DNA of 44,313 nt from Diplocarpon mali (taxonomy: Eukaryota > Ascomycota > Leotiomycetes > Helotiales > Drepanopezizaceae): contig JAENRP010000311.1 in assembly GCA_024741835.1 (NCBI GenBank), forward strand, positions 7,947 through 52,259, written 5' to 3'. The notes beneath the pieces were generated by a model, which saw only the letters and a list, made by a program, of their open reading frames with translations, ran no database searches and was not told the DNA's origin. The translations under genes and the position numbers were made by a program. The stretch's first letter is position 1, and the number at the start of each line of letters is the position of its first letter. Positions 1 through 10,639 of the stretch are shown here, one piece after another.

Positions 1-82
1 GCGACGAAGTTCACGACGGGATTTCTCTGGTGAGGATCTCCGGATGTGGGGGGGTGCTCGAGTACGGGGTCCACGGACGTTG

Positions 83-138
83 GGATGTTGGGATGTGAGG
101 ATGTGAGGATGTGAGGACGTGAGGATGTGAGGATGTGA
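83..138. repeat. 8-bp tandem array, unit GGATGTGA
   Basis: Seven consecutive 8-bp units run from 83 to 138. The first is GGATGTTG, one is GGACGTGA and the other five are GGATGTGA. A decayed eighth unit (GGATTCCG) follows. The array lies in G-rich sequence at the very start of the window. Confidence 0.85.
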
Positions 139-601
139 GGATTCCGGGATGTGAGTCGTGGGGCTCTCCTGCCCCTCAGCCGAAAAGAAAAGCCTTCCCG
201 CTCCAGGGCCGGCGGCGTCACGTGCTCGGCCTGCCGCGGCCCGACTCGGAGCGGGTTGTGTGCGCGGCGAGACGCGGATGAGGTGAGGGGGCCGATCGGT
301 CGGGCTCGGGGGGGGGGAGAGGCCTCGTTCGGCTCGGGGCGGGCTCGGAATCGCTGCTGGGAGAGGGCGGGCTGGGGCGTGCCGAGGGTTCCGGGATGGA
401 GGGGGGGGCGATAGGGTCGAGGACGGGGGGGGGTGGTGGTGGTTGGTCTTGTTGAGGGCTGGCGTGGCGGGCGGGGGTTTTGCGAGACGGTGCTCGTGGT
501 GGTGTGGAGGGTTTTGGTATTGGGATTCTGGTAGTGGGATTCTGGCGTTGCCCTGGCGGGTTGGAAGGTTCGAGGGGCTGGTTGTGGTGTTTGTGGTGTT
601 T

Positions 602-646
602 GTAGTATCGGTATCTGTAGTATCAGTATCTATAGTATCGGTATCT
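602..646. repeat. 15-bp minisatellite, three units
   Basis: Three 15-bp units of the form GTAGTATCGGTATCT occur back to back (602-616, 617-631, 632-646), with one substitution each in units two and three. Just upstream is a related GTGGTGTTT-type low-complexity stretch. No function is visible. Confidence 0.8.
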
Positions 647-2854
647 GTAACACAGCTAGATGGCAGCTCCAAGGGTCCTATGATATCTCAATCAGATATA
701 GCCAGGGCCTACGACTTGGCTAGGTAGCTTCTGATCCATCACCACATGTCGAGTCGACAACGACGAGAAGTCCCAAGCCGGCTCCTGATACCGCTGGGAG
801 CTATAGCGGGTTTCGAGAAACCATTCTAGATTTAACAAGAAGGGTCGCGATGGAGAGTTGCCGCTGAATAATAAATCGCCTCATATGATCGGAGCGGCTT
901 TTGTCAGTAAAGAGGGCTCCGCGGGCAAAGAACATAAGGCGACTCTGTCTACCCAAGATCCTACGTCAGAACGTACCTGCTCACGGCCGAAGGGGAATAG
1001 CTATCAACAGGTGCGGGCCAGACTCTTGTCTAGTGAGTTAAGGTCCCTTGTACTTGACAAAGGTGAAATATTAATTTCATGGAGGTTTTACACCAGTTTT
1101 TCTCCATTCCTCATCTGAATAGAACGTTTCTCGCTCATATTATATGGTTTAGAGCTAAAAGAATGTATTAATAGGAAGAAAAAGACTCGTCTAGTCGTCC
1201 ATTCCGCTTCCCCGCTCCGATCACTTCGTATAAATCGTATAAATCGTACATATTTTGAAGGCAACTCAAGCTAAATTATGTAATACTGAAATCTTCGACT
1301 CGGGCTGGGCAGCAGCTATCACCTAGCCCGAAGGATTCCAGGCAACTTTCAGCGCGGGTCTACTGCTCCCAAAGCACCAGACTTATCTCGGTAGTGGCAG
1401 GTCGGGGTGGTCTGGGCCGAAAACTCAAAGTGCTTCCATGCAGGGAGGATAAAAGCCGTTGGAAAGCCGATTCACCGAAGACTAGAGCCGGCTTCTGCGG
1501 TGCGGCCAGGTATCGCCACTCGGGCGAGCCTCCTGTCCCCGCCCAGCAGGGACGCTCAGACGTCCACCTCGTACAGGGCTGAGTTGGACGAGCGCGCCCG
1601 CAAAGCTGCGACCCCGCCCTGGTCGGATGTTGAATTTCGGGGCGTGTCAGAGGCGGACCTACGGACTTGCAAGCCAGGGGGCGGCAGGTGATTTATGACC
1701 GATTACGGTCTCCTGAAGCCAGATGATGGGAGAGACAGTCGTTGTGCGCTCGAAGATCATGAGTTGTACGGTTCATAGCCTTTTCTCTCTACAAGATAGA
1801 GATTTCGAGATCTGCTGATGTCCTGGTTTCTGCTCTCTTTGCTTTCTTGTTTCCAGACAAGACACTGCTTATGCTAACGGCAAGTTCCATGACAGATAAT
1901 ACTCCCCGTCGGACTTGTGTGATTTCCATTAGTGTAGTAGGTTTTTCTTAACATACATAGAGTTACCTCATAGTTGGACGCCGCCTAAAACCGGGGGGTT
2001 AGCGCCCTCGGGGGCGAACAAGACAGGTAGTCGAGGCAACGGAGAGGGGAAGCTTTTCAAAGACTTGGGTCGAAACATTCTCGACGTGAGCGTCGTGACA
2101 CGAGTGAAAATGCGCAGTTGAAAACGCCATGTCTGCATTGTGACGTGTGGGTGCCCTTCGGCAAAGAAGGCCTACCAACCTGGGTGAATGGGCAGAGCGA
2201 TCCGGCGAAGAGATCCGAATCAACCTCGAGTGTGCGTCTCGACTGAGGACGGCGTAGAACCCGCACGATAGAGATAATTCTACTGGCATTGGGGTGGTGA
2301 GCGAGCCACTCCAGGACGAGGCGAGCCCCTGAAGCTAAGCGAGAAAGCATATCAGCGGGCGCCAAGCTCGCTGAGACATCTTGGCCGAATGCCCAGGCGC
2401 CCAGAAAGAATAATAGAGCGCGCAAGAGTTGGCGCTTTAGTCGAGAAAGCGGGCCTTGAGCTCCGGAGAGTAATCCACGGCGCCGTACTCAACTCGAGTA
2501 CAAAGTGAGACCGGTACAAGAGAAAAGCCCAAGGATGCAAGTATCTTGCCCGGCGTATCGTGTGATGGATAGTTTCATCTAGGATGCATTGCGCCTTCAA
2601 CACAGTCTTTGTTTTGTATTGAAGTTCTCCAGAAAGCTGCACATGCGAACCTCTGATTCCTGGGGGATACCTAAGTTTCTGGCTGCTCCGGGCCCGTGTG
2701 CGAAGTAACAGGTATGCCCTCATTTGTAACTTAGTGAGAAAGTAAGCAAAGTCTATTATTTCCTACAATACATACAGAAACATTTATATGTAAGAGTCTT
2801 CCGTCTCTCTTCGGTCGCATCCGTACAGAATATTTCACGCACTACCGACTCAAC

Positions 2855-3265
2855 ATGAGGCTCTCTATTTCATTTATTTTGGCTCAGGCTGTTGCCGTAT
2901 TTGCAACCAACTGTGGCAATTACAAGACTTCCTTTTCTCAAGGCGAACATTGTGGTGTAAGACCTTGATTCCAATGTGACAAGATTGCACTGACTTATGC
3001 ACGCGTTTAGTATGGGGCACCCTACTGTGTAGGTCCTAGCGCTATTGAAGCACCGGGGAGTAACCTATCTAACTCAATGAACCAAAGTGCTCCCCAGCTT
3101 CGTCAAGCCTATTCCCAGTGTCCCGTCACTGCGAATACGCTCTCGACGCGAGTGGTAATACGGTACAACCGCAGTGCGAGTCCGGCCAAGGTGTAAGTCT
3201 ATCATTTGATCCTGTGTAGCAGCAGTATCGTACTAACCTTGGCCTTTTAGTCTATCCAGTGTGTG
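2855..3265 (+). pseudogene. small secreted cysteine-rich protein gene, apparently frameshifted
   Basis: ATG at 2855 opens a clear signal peptide (MRLSISFILAQAVAVFA) followed by TNCGNYKTSFSQGEHCG. Exon 1 ends at 2956 before a GTAAGA donor, and the acceptor TTAG ends at 3010. Exon 2 continues YGAPYCVGPSAIEAPGSN and on to SQCP near 3123. Directly afterwards the cysteine-containing continuation (HCEYALDASG, then TVQPQCESGQ) sits in another frame, entered about 3127-3130. One base therefore appears to be missing near 3125. A GTAAGT donor follows at about 3193 and an acceptor at 3250. Evenly spaced Cys residues and about 100 residues fit a fungal small secreted (effector-like) protein. The exact family is unknown to me. 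A sequencing error or a missed splice variant is the alternative to a real break. Confidence 0.5.
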
Positions 3266-3703
3266 AGTTATTCCCTCGAGATGTATTACAGGGATGTAGA
3301 TTTTTGACTTGTGCCAGTGTTAAGAAGAGGATTAAGAGCAGGCAAATCAGCCATGTGATATATCATTCTCTCGTACTACGGGGTACAGAGCTGTAATCAG
3401 AATTTCAAATAGCCATCATATTTTAGAGCGCTAGGTATTGATACAGCTCCTTAAATTCTCTTGCATCCAGCGTGCTTATGTGAAATTATGATGTAGTTCT
3501 ATTACACTAGCTCCCAGACGTAATACCTAAGGAAGGGAGTTGTCCGGATAGTATCTGCATGGCTGATTGAGAAATGTCCAGGAACCAGAGCTCTCGAAGG
3601 AGGTGTTTCGTTAGATAGTACATGAGCCAAGATACACAATATTTAAGGATGTACCAGGAAACATGTATTTCAACCCCTTTCTCCTGAATTGTATTCTGTG
3701 CAC
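3266..3703. other. AT-rich spacer, nothing recognised
   Basis: This covers the region downstream of the broken secreted-protein gene up to the MITE. I see no frame, repeat or RNA gene here. Confidence 0.4.
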
Positions 3704-3985
3704 GTACTTAGTACATGGGGAAATAATCTGAGGTTTTCTGTCTATGCGCTATACTAAAACTTTCTTTTATACAGGGGTTTCGATAGGGGGTACTTGAAGC
3801 TTGGGAATCAATAACAGTTGAGATAATTAGAGATTTGATTAGGGAAATGCCAAATGGATATAAAGCGGTGATTGACGCAAAAGGTGGCTATACAAAATAC
3901 TAAGGAATTCAATAAAAGCAGCATTGCCAAGAATCTAGTGTGCACAGACAGAAAACCTCAGATTATTTCCCTATGTACTAAGTAC
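3704..3985. mobile_element. MITE-like element with 40-bp terminal inverted repeats
   Basis: The left end (3704-3743, starting GTACTTAGTACATGGGGAAA) is the reverse complement of the right end (3946-3985) at 39 of 40 positions. The single difference is TG versus TA. The 202-bp interior is AT-rich and has no open frame. Small size, near-perfect inverted ends and no coding capacity are the hallmarks of a non-autonomous DNA transposon. The ends are themselves built on the palindrome GTACTTAGTAC, and the right side carries an extra copy of TAAGTAC, so the exact boundary and target duplication are uncertain by a few bases. The superfamily cannot be told from this copy alone. Confidence 0.8.
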
Positions 3986-4758
3986 TAAGTACTTTGTAAA
4001 CCACGAGGCACAAAAAGCCCGCGACAAAGGCTTCTCCGATACCTCCGAGATTGTTCAAGTAAAAGTAGGGGGTCCGCGAGCTGCCGAGCATTGGCTGGGC
4101 ATCGCGTCGTATTGAGTACGCCGGGCCCAGCCCGTGCAAGCCGGTTATGCGGTATGGAGTTTAGAAGGATACCACAAAGCACCTCAAGTATTTCGCAACG
4201 TGATCAATACAGTGGTACGGAATGCGTTGCTGTGCTTAATTACTGGTGTCTTCCGCTATCCCACCATACCATTACTTCTGGAGCACGTGGCCATTCATCA
4301 TCCACAAACGGTGGTCCAAGTATGTTTTCTTGTTTTAGGAATCGCATGTTTGATTAAGCGACTGCTGTTGTCGTGAGTATAATTTCTAAACATCAGATGA
4401 AGCTGCCAAGCAATTGAAGTTGTTCTTTGCAACGAACTCGAGATCAACCTCCCATAGCGGCAGTCTTTGATTCAAGGTGTCACTCCGACTTTGCCGCCCG
4501 ACTTTGTCAGTACTTTCATAGTTACCGCTGCATAGGGGTCTGTCAAATCGGACGTTTCGCTGAGGGAAAGTTATTGCACTCAAGTTCATCGCTACTCAAT
4601 TCTGGTATCGGAGTTGGTATAGACCGCAGAATAGACAGGTGTACATAAAATACTTATCAATTGATACAGGAGCTTTTACTTCGCAACTCCTTTCGCTATA
4701 AAGTAGCACTTGATGGTTTGACGGTTGCTGTATTCGGCCTAGCTCTAATAATAAAACA
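3986..4758. other. spacer between the MITE and the LTR element
   Basis: Open frames of 65-88 codons occur on both strands. One (4134-4376, plus) encodes a hydrophobic stretch with helices near LLCLITGVF and VCFLVLGIACLI. It has no initiator context, splice partners or known family, so I do not call it a gene. Confidence 0.35.
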
Positions 4759-4763
4759 GGCAT
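4759..4763. repeat. target-site duplication, left copy (GGCAT)
   Basis: These five bases lie immediately before the 5' LTR and are repeated exactly at 12340-12344 immediately after the 3' LTR. That is the 5-bp staggered-cut signature of an LTR-retrotransposon integrase. Confidence 0.85.
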
Positions 4764-4897
4764 TGTGGAGTGCTAGTCCTGAATAGGCTAGAGTAGAGCA
4801 CGTGGGCGCTAGTGCAGGGGGATAAAACCTATAACTGTACTATACCTAATATAATAACCTTTTCCCCCTTTTCTAAGGTATTACTACCCCTACGTTT
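4764..4897 (+). repeat. 5' long terminal repeat
   Basis: This is a 134-bp LTR beginning TGTGGAGTGCTAG and ending CCCCTACGTTT. It aligns without gaps to 12206-12339. The pair differ at 11 positions, all transitions. Divergence of the flanks begins exactly after the terminal TTT. The canonical CA end is absent, perhaps through mutation in both copies. Confidence 0.9.
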
Positions 4898-4999
4898 AAT
4901 GACCTACGCAAGGAGGCGTAGTAAGCTTTCTCATCTCCATTCGATCAAGTGGACTAATACTCGAAACCCCTCTTGAAACCGAGTTAAGACGCAAAAGAA

Positions 5000-7900
5000 G
5001 ACTGGAGATACGTCCGATACCCTTATTATCTATAGACTTGAAGATTTAGCAACTAACACTTTAGAATAAGCAATTAAAGAGGAACTTTTATAAGAGCAAG
5101 GAGAGGGGAATGATACAATTAGTATAGGAGTATAACAAGCAAGAGTCTTGCTTTAAAGCTCTCCTTTAATAGGCGTTATCGACTCTGCAGCTAGAAAATT
5201 CTGCATATCTACCTGAATCTTGTAAAGAAGGAGTAGACAACTAACCCTCTACCTTAGGACCAGCTTTAGGACTACTCGTCCCTTCCTTCTTAATAGAACT
5301 ACTAAAGCTCTTAATAAGTCCTAGCCATTTAGAAATCCTATAAAAGGCTTAAAGGGACTATAAAGAGAGTATATACAATAATAATACCTTTCCACTTTAG
5401 AGGCATAAAGGCCGCTGGAGAAGCATCTTACTAATAGACCTATCTAACTTAGACTTAAGTACGCCTCTATTCTCTCCTACTATTATATAAGGGGACTTAT
5501 AGTATAAGGAGAGTATCTTGCCTCTGTTCTGTCCTATGAACTAGGACTTCTTTAAGGCTACTACTAAATAAAGGAATACCTAGTGCTTCTCTTTACCTAG
5601 CCTACTTAGATCAAGCTAACAATTGCCCTTAATAGCTATATGCTTTCAAAAGATGCCTAAGTTCGAAAGGTGCAAGGACTATAATAGGGAAATGCCAGCT
5701 GAGCTTTGGCTTAATAGGCTCGATTACAACTTTGAAGTCGACGGCCAATTCCTACTACCTCTTGCCATCTACTTAAGAGCCATCTCTATCCTACTTAAGG
5801 GAGAGGCTTCCTGCCGCTTTAGGTCTAATCAATAGATAAAGAGTATTATAGCTAATAGGCTTACTGCTACTGAAGAAGATAGGTAGAAGGTAATCGAATG
5901 GCTAAAGACCTAGTTTCCAAATGAGGATAATCCTATAGAGGAGCTAGATATTATAATAGAGGTGGCTAATCTTTAGCAAGGCCCACTTAAGAACTTGGCC
6001 TCTTACTATTAAAGAACTGCCGCATTGCTAAAGAAGACCGGCGGTAAAGATCTCGACTAGAATATCCCCTTATCCCCTATGCCCTTATAGAAGGATTCGG
6101 ACTAATATATCCTTAAGTCTATCACGTCGGCCTTTATAAGAGGGGTATATAATGATAAGCTTAGATCATATGCCTTAAGTAATAATATCCTACTACTTCC
6201 GTATCTCTAGAGGGCTTATAATACCCTTTGCTTATTATAATCTGCTCTTAAGGCCTAAGAGAAAATCGAGGCTAAGATTAAGAAGCAATAATACTATAAG
6301 CGCTTGGAATCCTATATAGAGAACTGCTTAAGAGTCTTAGTTTAATCTGCCCTAGCCTCCTTAGATAATCGGAACTATACTCCTATTATTAGAGAAGACA
6401 TTAGAAGATAATGCTTAGCACTAGCTATAATAATAAGAGAGTATCAACCTCCTTTAGTCTTTAAGCCTACGCCTAGACTACCAACTACCGCCTAAGAGAG
6501 TCTAGCTATCCCTTAGTAAGGACCGCCTCTAACCCACCTAGTTTAAGGAGGGCGTCTTAAGCATAATGCCTAGAACTAGTAAAACGACTATTAAAACCCT
6601 TAAAGAAGGGCAATACTAAACTAGAATATAGAATAGAGGGGCGTATCAAACTATAATAGTATAATACCTCTCTATTAGTAGTACGCTCTAAAACCGGCCT
6701 CCGATTTATCTAATCCCTTTATCAACCGATCGAGGATATAGAATAGAACTAGGGATAGGCCTCTATATATCGAGTGCAAGGAGTATAGTTACTATAAGGA
6801 CAAATGTATACGGCCGCCTTTGACTTTATAGGAAAAGGCCTACCTTAGGTCGATTGTCTTCCTTAAATCTATTGCCTTAGTGCATTACGTTAAGATCTAT
6901 ACAGAAGAAGGAAAATATTACAATTATAGAAGATATGCTAATAGTAGTCGCTTTGCAGCGCCTATACCTGCCTCTATTAAAACAGATCCTAAAATAAGGA
7001 TATTGCTAAAAGAGTTTAATAGATTGCAAAGAGCGGCAGTAGAGGATATTAGCGAACCTGCTATAGTCTCCAACCTAGCAGAGGTAGGAGGTATTAGATA
7101 TTATAATACTATATATAATACTAAGGAAGATGTACCTCCTTAAGCTACCTCCTTCTTAGCAGATGGGAAAGGGGTTCGAAAGAGAGTACAAATAGCTAGT
7201 TTATTAGACGATACTACCTAGGCGGAACTTAGGAGATAACCTTAAAGGAAGCAAGCTAGCGCAGACCCTGCTAGAAAGAAGAAGGCAGCCTCTAGGGAGA
7301 AGAAGCTTCGCTATCTATAAGAGATCGTAAGGAGGGAAGGCGATGGCCTTATCAATTATATTAAGCTGGCAAAAGGATTTAAGATCTTAATAAATCTTCT
7401 AGATCTATTCTAGCTATCTTCAGAAGTATTAAAGCAGTTTTGCAATCTCTTTACTTACTGGAACTAGAAGAGATAGAAGAAGGCTACCTTCTTAAGAGTA
7501 GCATCTGAAGAGACCAAGCCCCTTCCCCTATTAGCTACGCAGTTAAACCTTACGAAACTCCTGCCTAGTATACACCTAAATAAGAAGGCTTAGAAAGTAC
7601 CAGTATCAATTCGAGTAAAGGAAGGGGAAGAAGAGATAGTAGTAGATCTGCCTATTAGTATAAGTGCTATTAATTAAGGCAGTGACATTTTACTTACTTT
7701 TCAAAGACTTAAGAGGGCTCTCAATCTTATAAAGCGTTCCCTTAATTCAGAAGGCTACTTAAAGGTAACCTATAGCACTGCAGATAGAGAGATATATAAC
7801 TTGACTAGTTATATATTGTTCGAGATTGGAGTTTAAGGCATTTAGCGTAAGGTGGACTCCTTCTTAAGATCAAATAGCCCTCTAAAGAAAACTAAGCTAT

Positions 7901-8240
7901 CTCTCCTTCTAGGTCTACCTTAGCTATATATAGTTAATGCAAAATTGAATATTTAGAAGAGCGAGATCACTATTAGAGGGAATATACTAAGAGAGAAACC
8001 TATTACTATTATAAGACCGCAATTCACTCTTAGCCTAGGTCTAAACTTATTACTTTATCTAAAGGAGAAACTACGGAAAACACCCCTTAAGAACCTAATA
8101 GTAAGACTCGCACTTGAAGACTCTGATATTTCCACTACCGACGACTTAGAAAGCAATAGCAGCTTTGAAAGCGAAACCGACTCTAAGGATAAATAGGATT
8201 TTTAGATCATTGGCAACGCCCTAGGAAGGCGTTAAACTTA
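5000..8240 (+). pseudogene. gag (and possible protease) remnant of the LTR element
   Basis: In the frame of 5623-5835 the translation gives PAELWLNRLDYNFEVDG and, further on, ENCLRVLV, typical of a gypsy capsid region. The same frame is kept to the 6880-7143 segment and beyond, interrupted mainly by TAA/TAG. Near 6775-6815 the translation ECKEYSYYKDKCIRP looks like a zinc knuckle in which Cys and His codons have become Tyr (TGC/CAC to TAC). A region near 7610-7700 (EEIVVDLPISISAIN) is where a protease would be expected, but the catalytic signature is not clear. Sequence upstream of 5623 probably belongs to gag too, but I cannot place its start. Confidence 0.75.
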
Positions 8241-8642
8241 GCTATAGTAGGGAACTGCCTATCGCTTTAGATAGCTGATCTGCTAGCTCTAAAGGAGACT
8301 AAGGAGGTAGAAGACCGTTCTAAGACTAAGGAGAAATAGGAAGGGATATCCACACCAGCTTCAGAAGCTCTATTCAGGCTAGTAAAGGGTTAAAACACAA
8401 TAAGAAAAGGGAGTGCTATATCTTCGCATATATAAAGGGGAGAGCTAGGACCTAGAAGTAGAAGAATCTAACTCGAAAGCTCGCAGAAGCTATTGGCACA
8501 ATTATATTTATCGCTTTTAAGAAGCTATAATAATAAGGAGACCTTTGTACCTAACTTCCTAATAGATCGATAAGTAAAAAGGCTCCTAATGGAATAGCCT
8601 CTTAAGAGCGACCTAGAGGTATAAATGGAGAGCTATAAAATA

Positions 8643-9780
8643 ACTTTTGGACCTAGGATCCTTGAAACCCGATTGAAAGAGGTATAGGAGCTTTTATATA
8701 CCTATAGAGCAGTTAACTCTAATAGACTTACTAATATTCCTTATACCGACCTCTATACCTATTGAGCCTGAATCCTAAAAGGCGCCATTCCAGTAGCTGA
8801 TAATACTATAAGGCGATATAACCTTTACAAGCTAGCGTAGTTAAATAAGACGATCACAGAAGGAATAGACTATGGAATATTTAAGAGCACCTTTCTTACA
8901 AACTATAGGCTTTTTAACTAGAACTCCTACTTATACTTAGTTAATAAGAGTGTAAAGAGCAAGGCGTCTATAGAAGAGTATAAGGTTACCTTCGATTATT
9001 CCTAGATTAAGGAGATTATACTAGGTTGTATAATAATCAGTTTATTTAAATGCTTCAATTATTTAAGCAACCCCTAGCACTAGCTGTTTATATAGCTAGA
9101 CCTAAAGCATGCGTACTAGTCAGTCAACCTAGACTTAGATCACTAACACTTTTACGCCTTTTCTGCGCTTGGCCATTGCCAGTTGCAACCTACGAGGATG
9201 CTTTAAGGGGCTGCCTCTTTGGCATTCTTAATAAATGAACTTATAAAGCTTGTTTTTAGCCCTATCCTTATATTAGAGAGAGCTATTGCTAAGGGTAGGG
9301 ATGATTTAGAGCCTTTTCTATTCTCTCTTATTTTAGCAGATAACTACGTTCGATTATAGCATCTAATATTCTATATAGACAATATCTTTAGAGGTTTCCT
9401 TAACTTTAAAGCCGCCTTTGCTTTTTTATACAATCACCTCCTTCTTAGGCTCTTATAGTCTAGGCTAAAGCTATCCTTTAAGAAATGCCTCCTCTTTATG
9501 ACTAAGGTGCTAGTCTTAAGTATCTAATATAAAGCAGGAGGCAAGATTGTCATAAAGCTAGAGAGATCGGAGAATATCAAACTCTAGCCTATACCTTAGA
9601 ATACGATAGAGGTACGGCGGTTCTTAAGAGCTATATAGATCATACGGAACTAGATAAAGAACTTTGCTAAGATAGCAAGGCCTTTAAATCGCCTAATAGG
9701 AGCAGTAGAGTAGAGGTAGTTAGAAGCAGAGGCCCTCTCCTTTTTAATACTTAAGGAGTATTGCTTTATAGTTATCGAAC
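8643..9780 (+). pseudogene. reverse transcriptase remnant (pol)
   Basis: This region is in the common pol frame. The polymerase active-site motif reads FYIDNIFRGF around 9369-9398, so the second Asp of the YxDD box is now Asn (GAT to AAT). Downstream, EVRRFLRAI and FAKIARPLNRLIGAVE (about 9610-9710) match the thumb and connection region common to gypsy elements, which leads into RNase H. In-frame TAA/TAG codons are frequent. Two TGA codons at about 8763-8771 look like deaminated CGA. Confidence 0.85.
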
Positions 9781-10200
9781 GATCTAGCTATATACTATTA
9801 AAGCCGGTCTTTATATATACTAACGTAAGTAGCTACGCAAGAGGGTGCTGTATCACCTAAATTTAAGCAGGGGAATCTGCCGCAGTACTGATACTTTTTA
9901 ATAGTTTTACCTTTTCTTATACTTAGAGGCAGTACGGTACTTATAAATAAGAGCTTCTAACTATTATTGAGTTCTGCCGAAAATACCATTATTTCCTTAA
10001 GGGAGAGAAAACTAGTACTATCTATACTGACTATTAGCCGCTTACCTTTTTTTTGAATTCGAGCTCTATATAGGAAGGGATTTATGCTTAATAGGCTATA
10101 GAGCTACGCCTCCTTAATATTACAATCACCTATATTAAGGGCAAAAGGAATAAGGTCGCGGACGCGCTATTAAGAACTATCTTTCTAAGAGATAATTGTA
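9781..10200 (+). pseudogene. RNase H remnant (pol)
   Basis: The same frame continues with KPVFIYTNVSSYARGCCIT (from 9801), where the first catalytic Asp has become Asn. Then come ELLTIIEFCRKYHYFLKG and TIYTDY-PLTFFLNSSSI, and finally KGKRNKVADALLRT. These are the successive hallmarks of a retrotransposon RNase H: the core Asp residues and the N-x-x-A-D-A-L end motif. Stop codons interrupt it. Confidence 0.85.
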
Positions 10201-10639
10201 ATAAAGAAGACTACTTGAAATACAGATATATATAGGTAGCAGTAGATCGGAATAGTGTTTAGATCTGGAAAGATAGGAAAGAGGGCTATAAATAGCTACT
10301 TAAAGACATCGCCAACCTACTAATAGAAATTGAACGCTTAAAGCTAAAGGCTATATAGGAGATGCTCTACCCTTTAAAGGTGCTAGGATACGCAGGAGAT
10401 AAAGAAGAAGATATATCGTTTATAGCAGCTCTCTGCTAGGTTATAGGAGCAGAGTTAAAGGTCGGCCTCTAACCTATATCTCCCTTTTTAAGAATCCTAG
10501 CTAAACTGGCTATAACTCCTAATATTATATATCTATTAGCAAATGCCGACCTAATAGCAGATGCTAAGATATAGGAAGCTCTATAGGCCTTTCTATAATA
10601 CCCTTAGTATAGTAAGGTGATAAGATATCTTCTATACTA

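Larger units (their letters stand above)
1..2854. other. GC-rich to AT-mixed spacer with no supported gene
   Basis: The first 700 bases are strongly G-rich on the plus strand, with poly-G runs and two small tandem arrays listed separately. From about 1,050 the base composition becomes AT-richer. Several open frames of 60-120 codons exist on both strands (for example 2352-2723 and 2057-2425, minus), but they overlap one another, lack splice-consistent extensions and match no family I know. I treat the stretch as non-coding or too degraded to annotate. Confidence 0.5.

Noticed and set aside
4134..4376. Hydrophobic 80-codon frame that might be a small membrane protein
   Set aside because: No start context, no introns joining other frames and no family resemblance.
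5623..5835. Short intact open frames inside the retroelement as independent genes
   Set aside because: They are fragments of one gag or pol frame between RIP-made stop codons, not separate genes.
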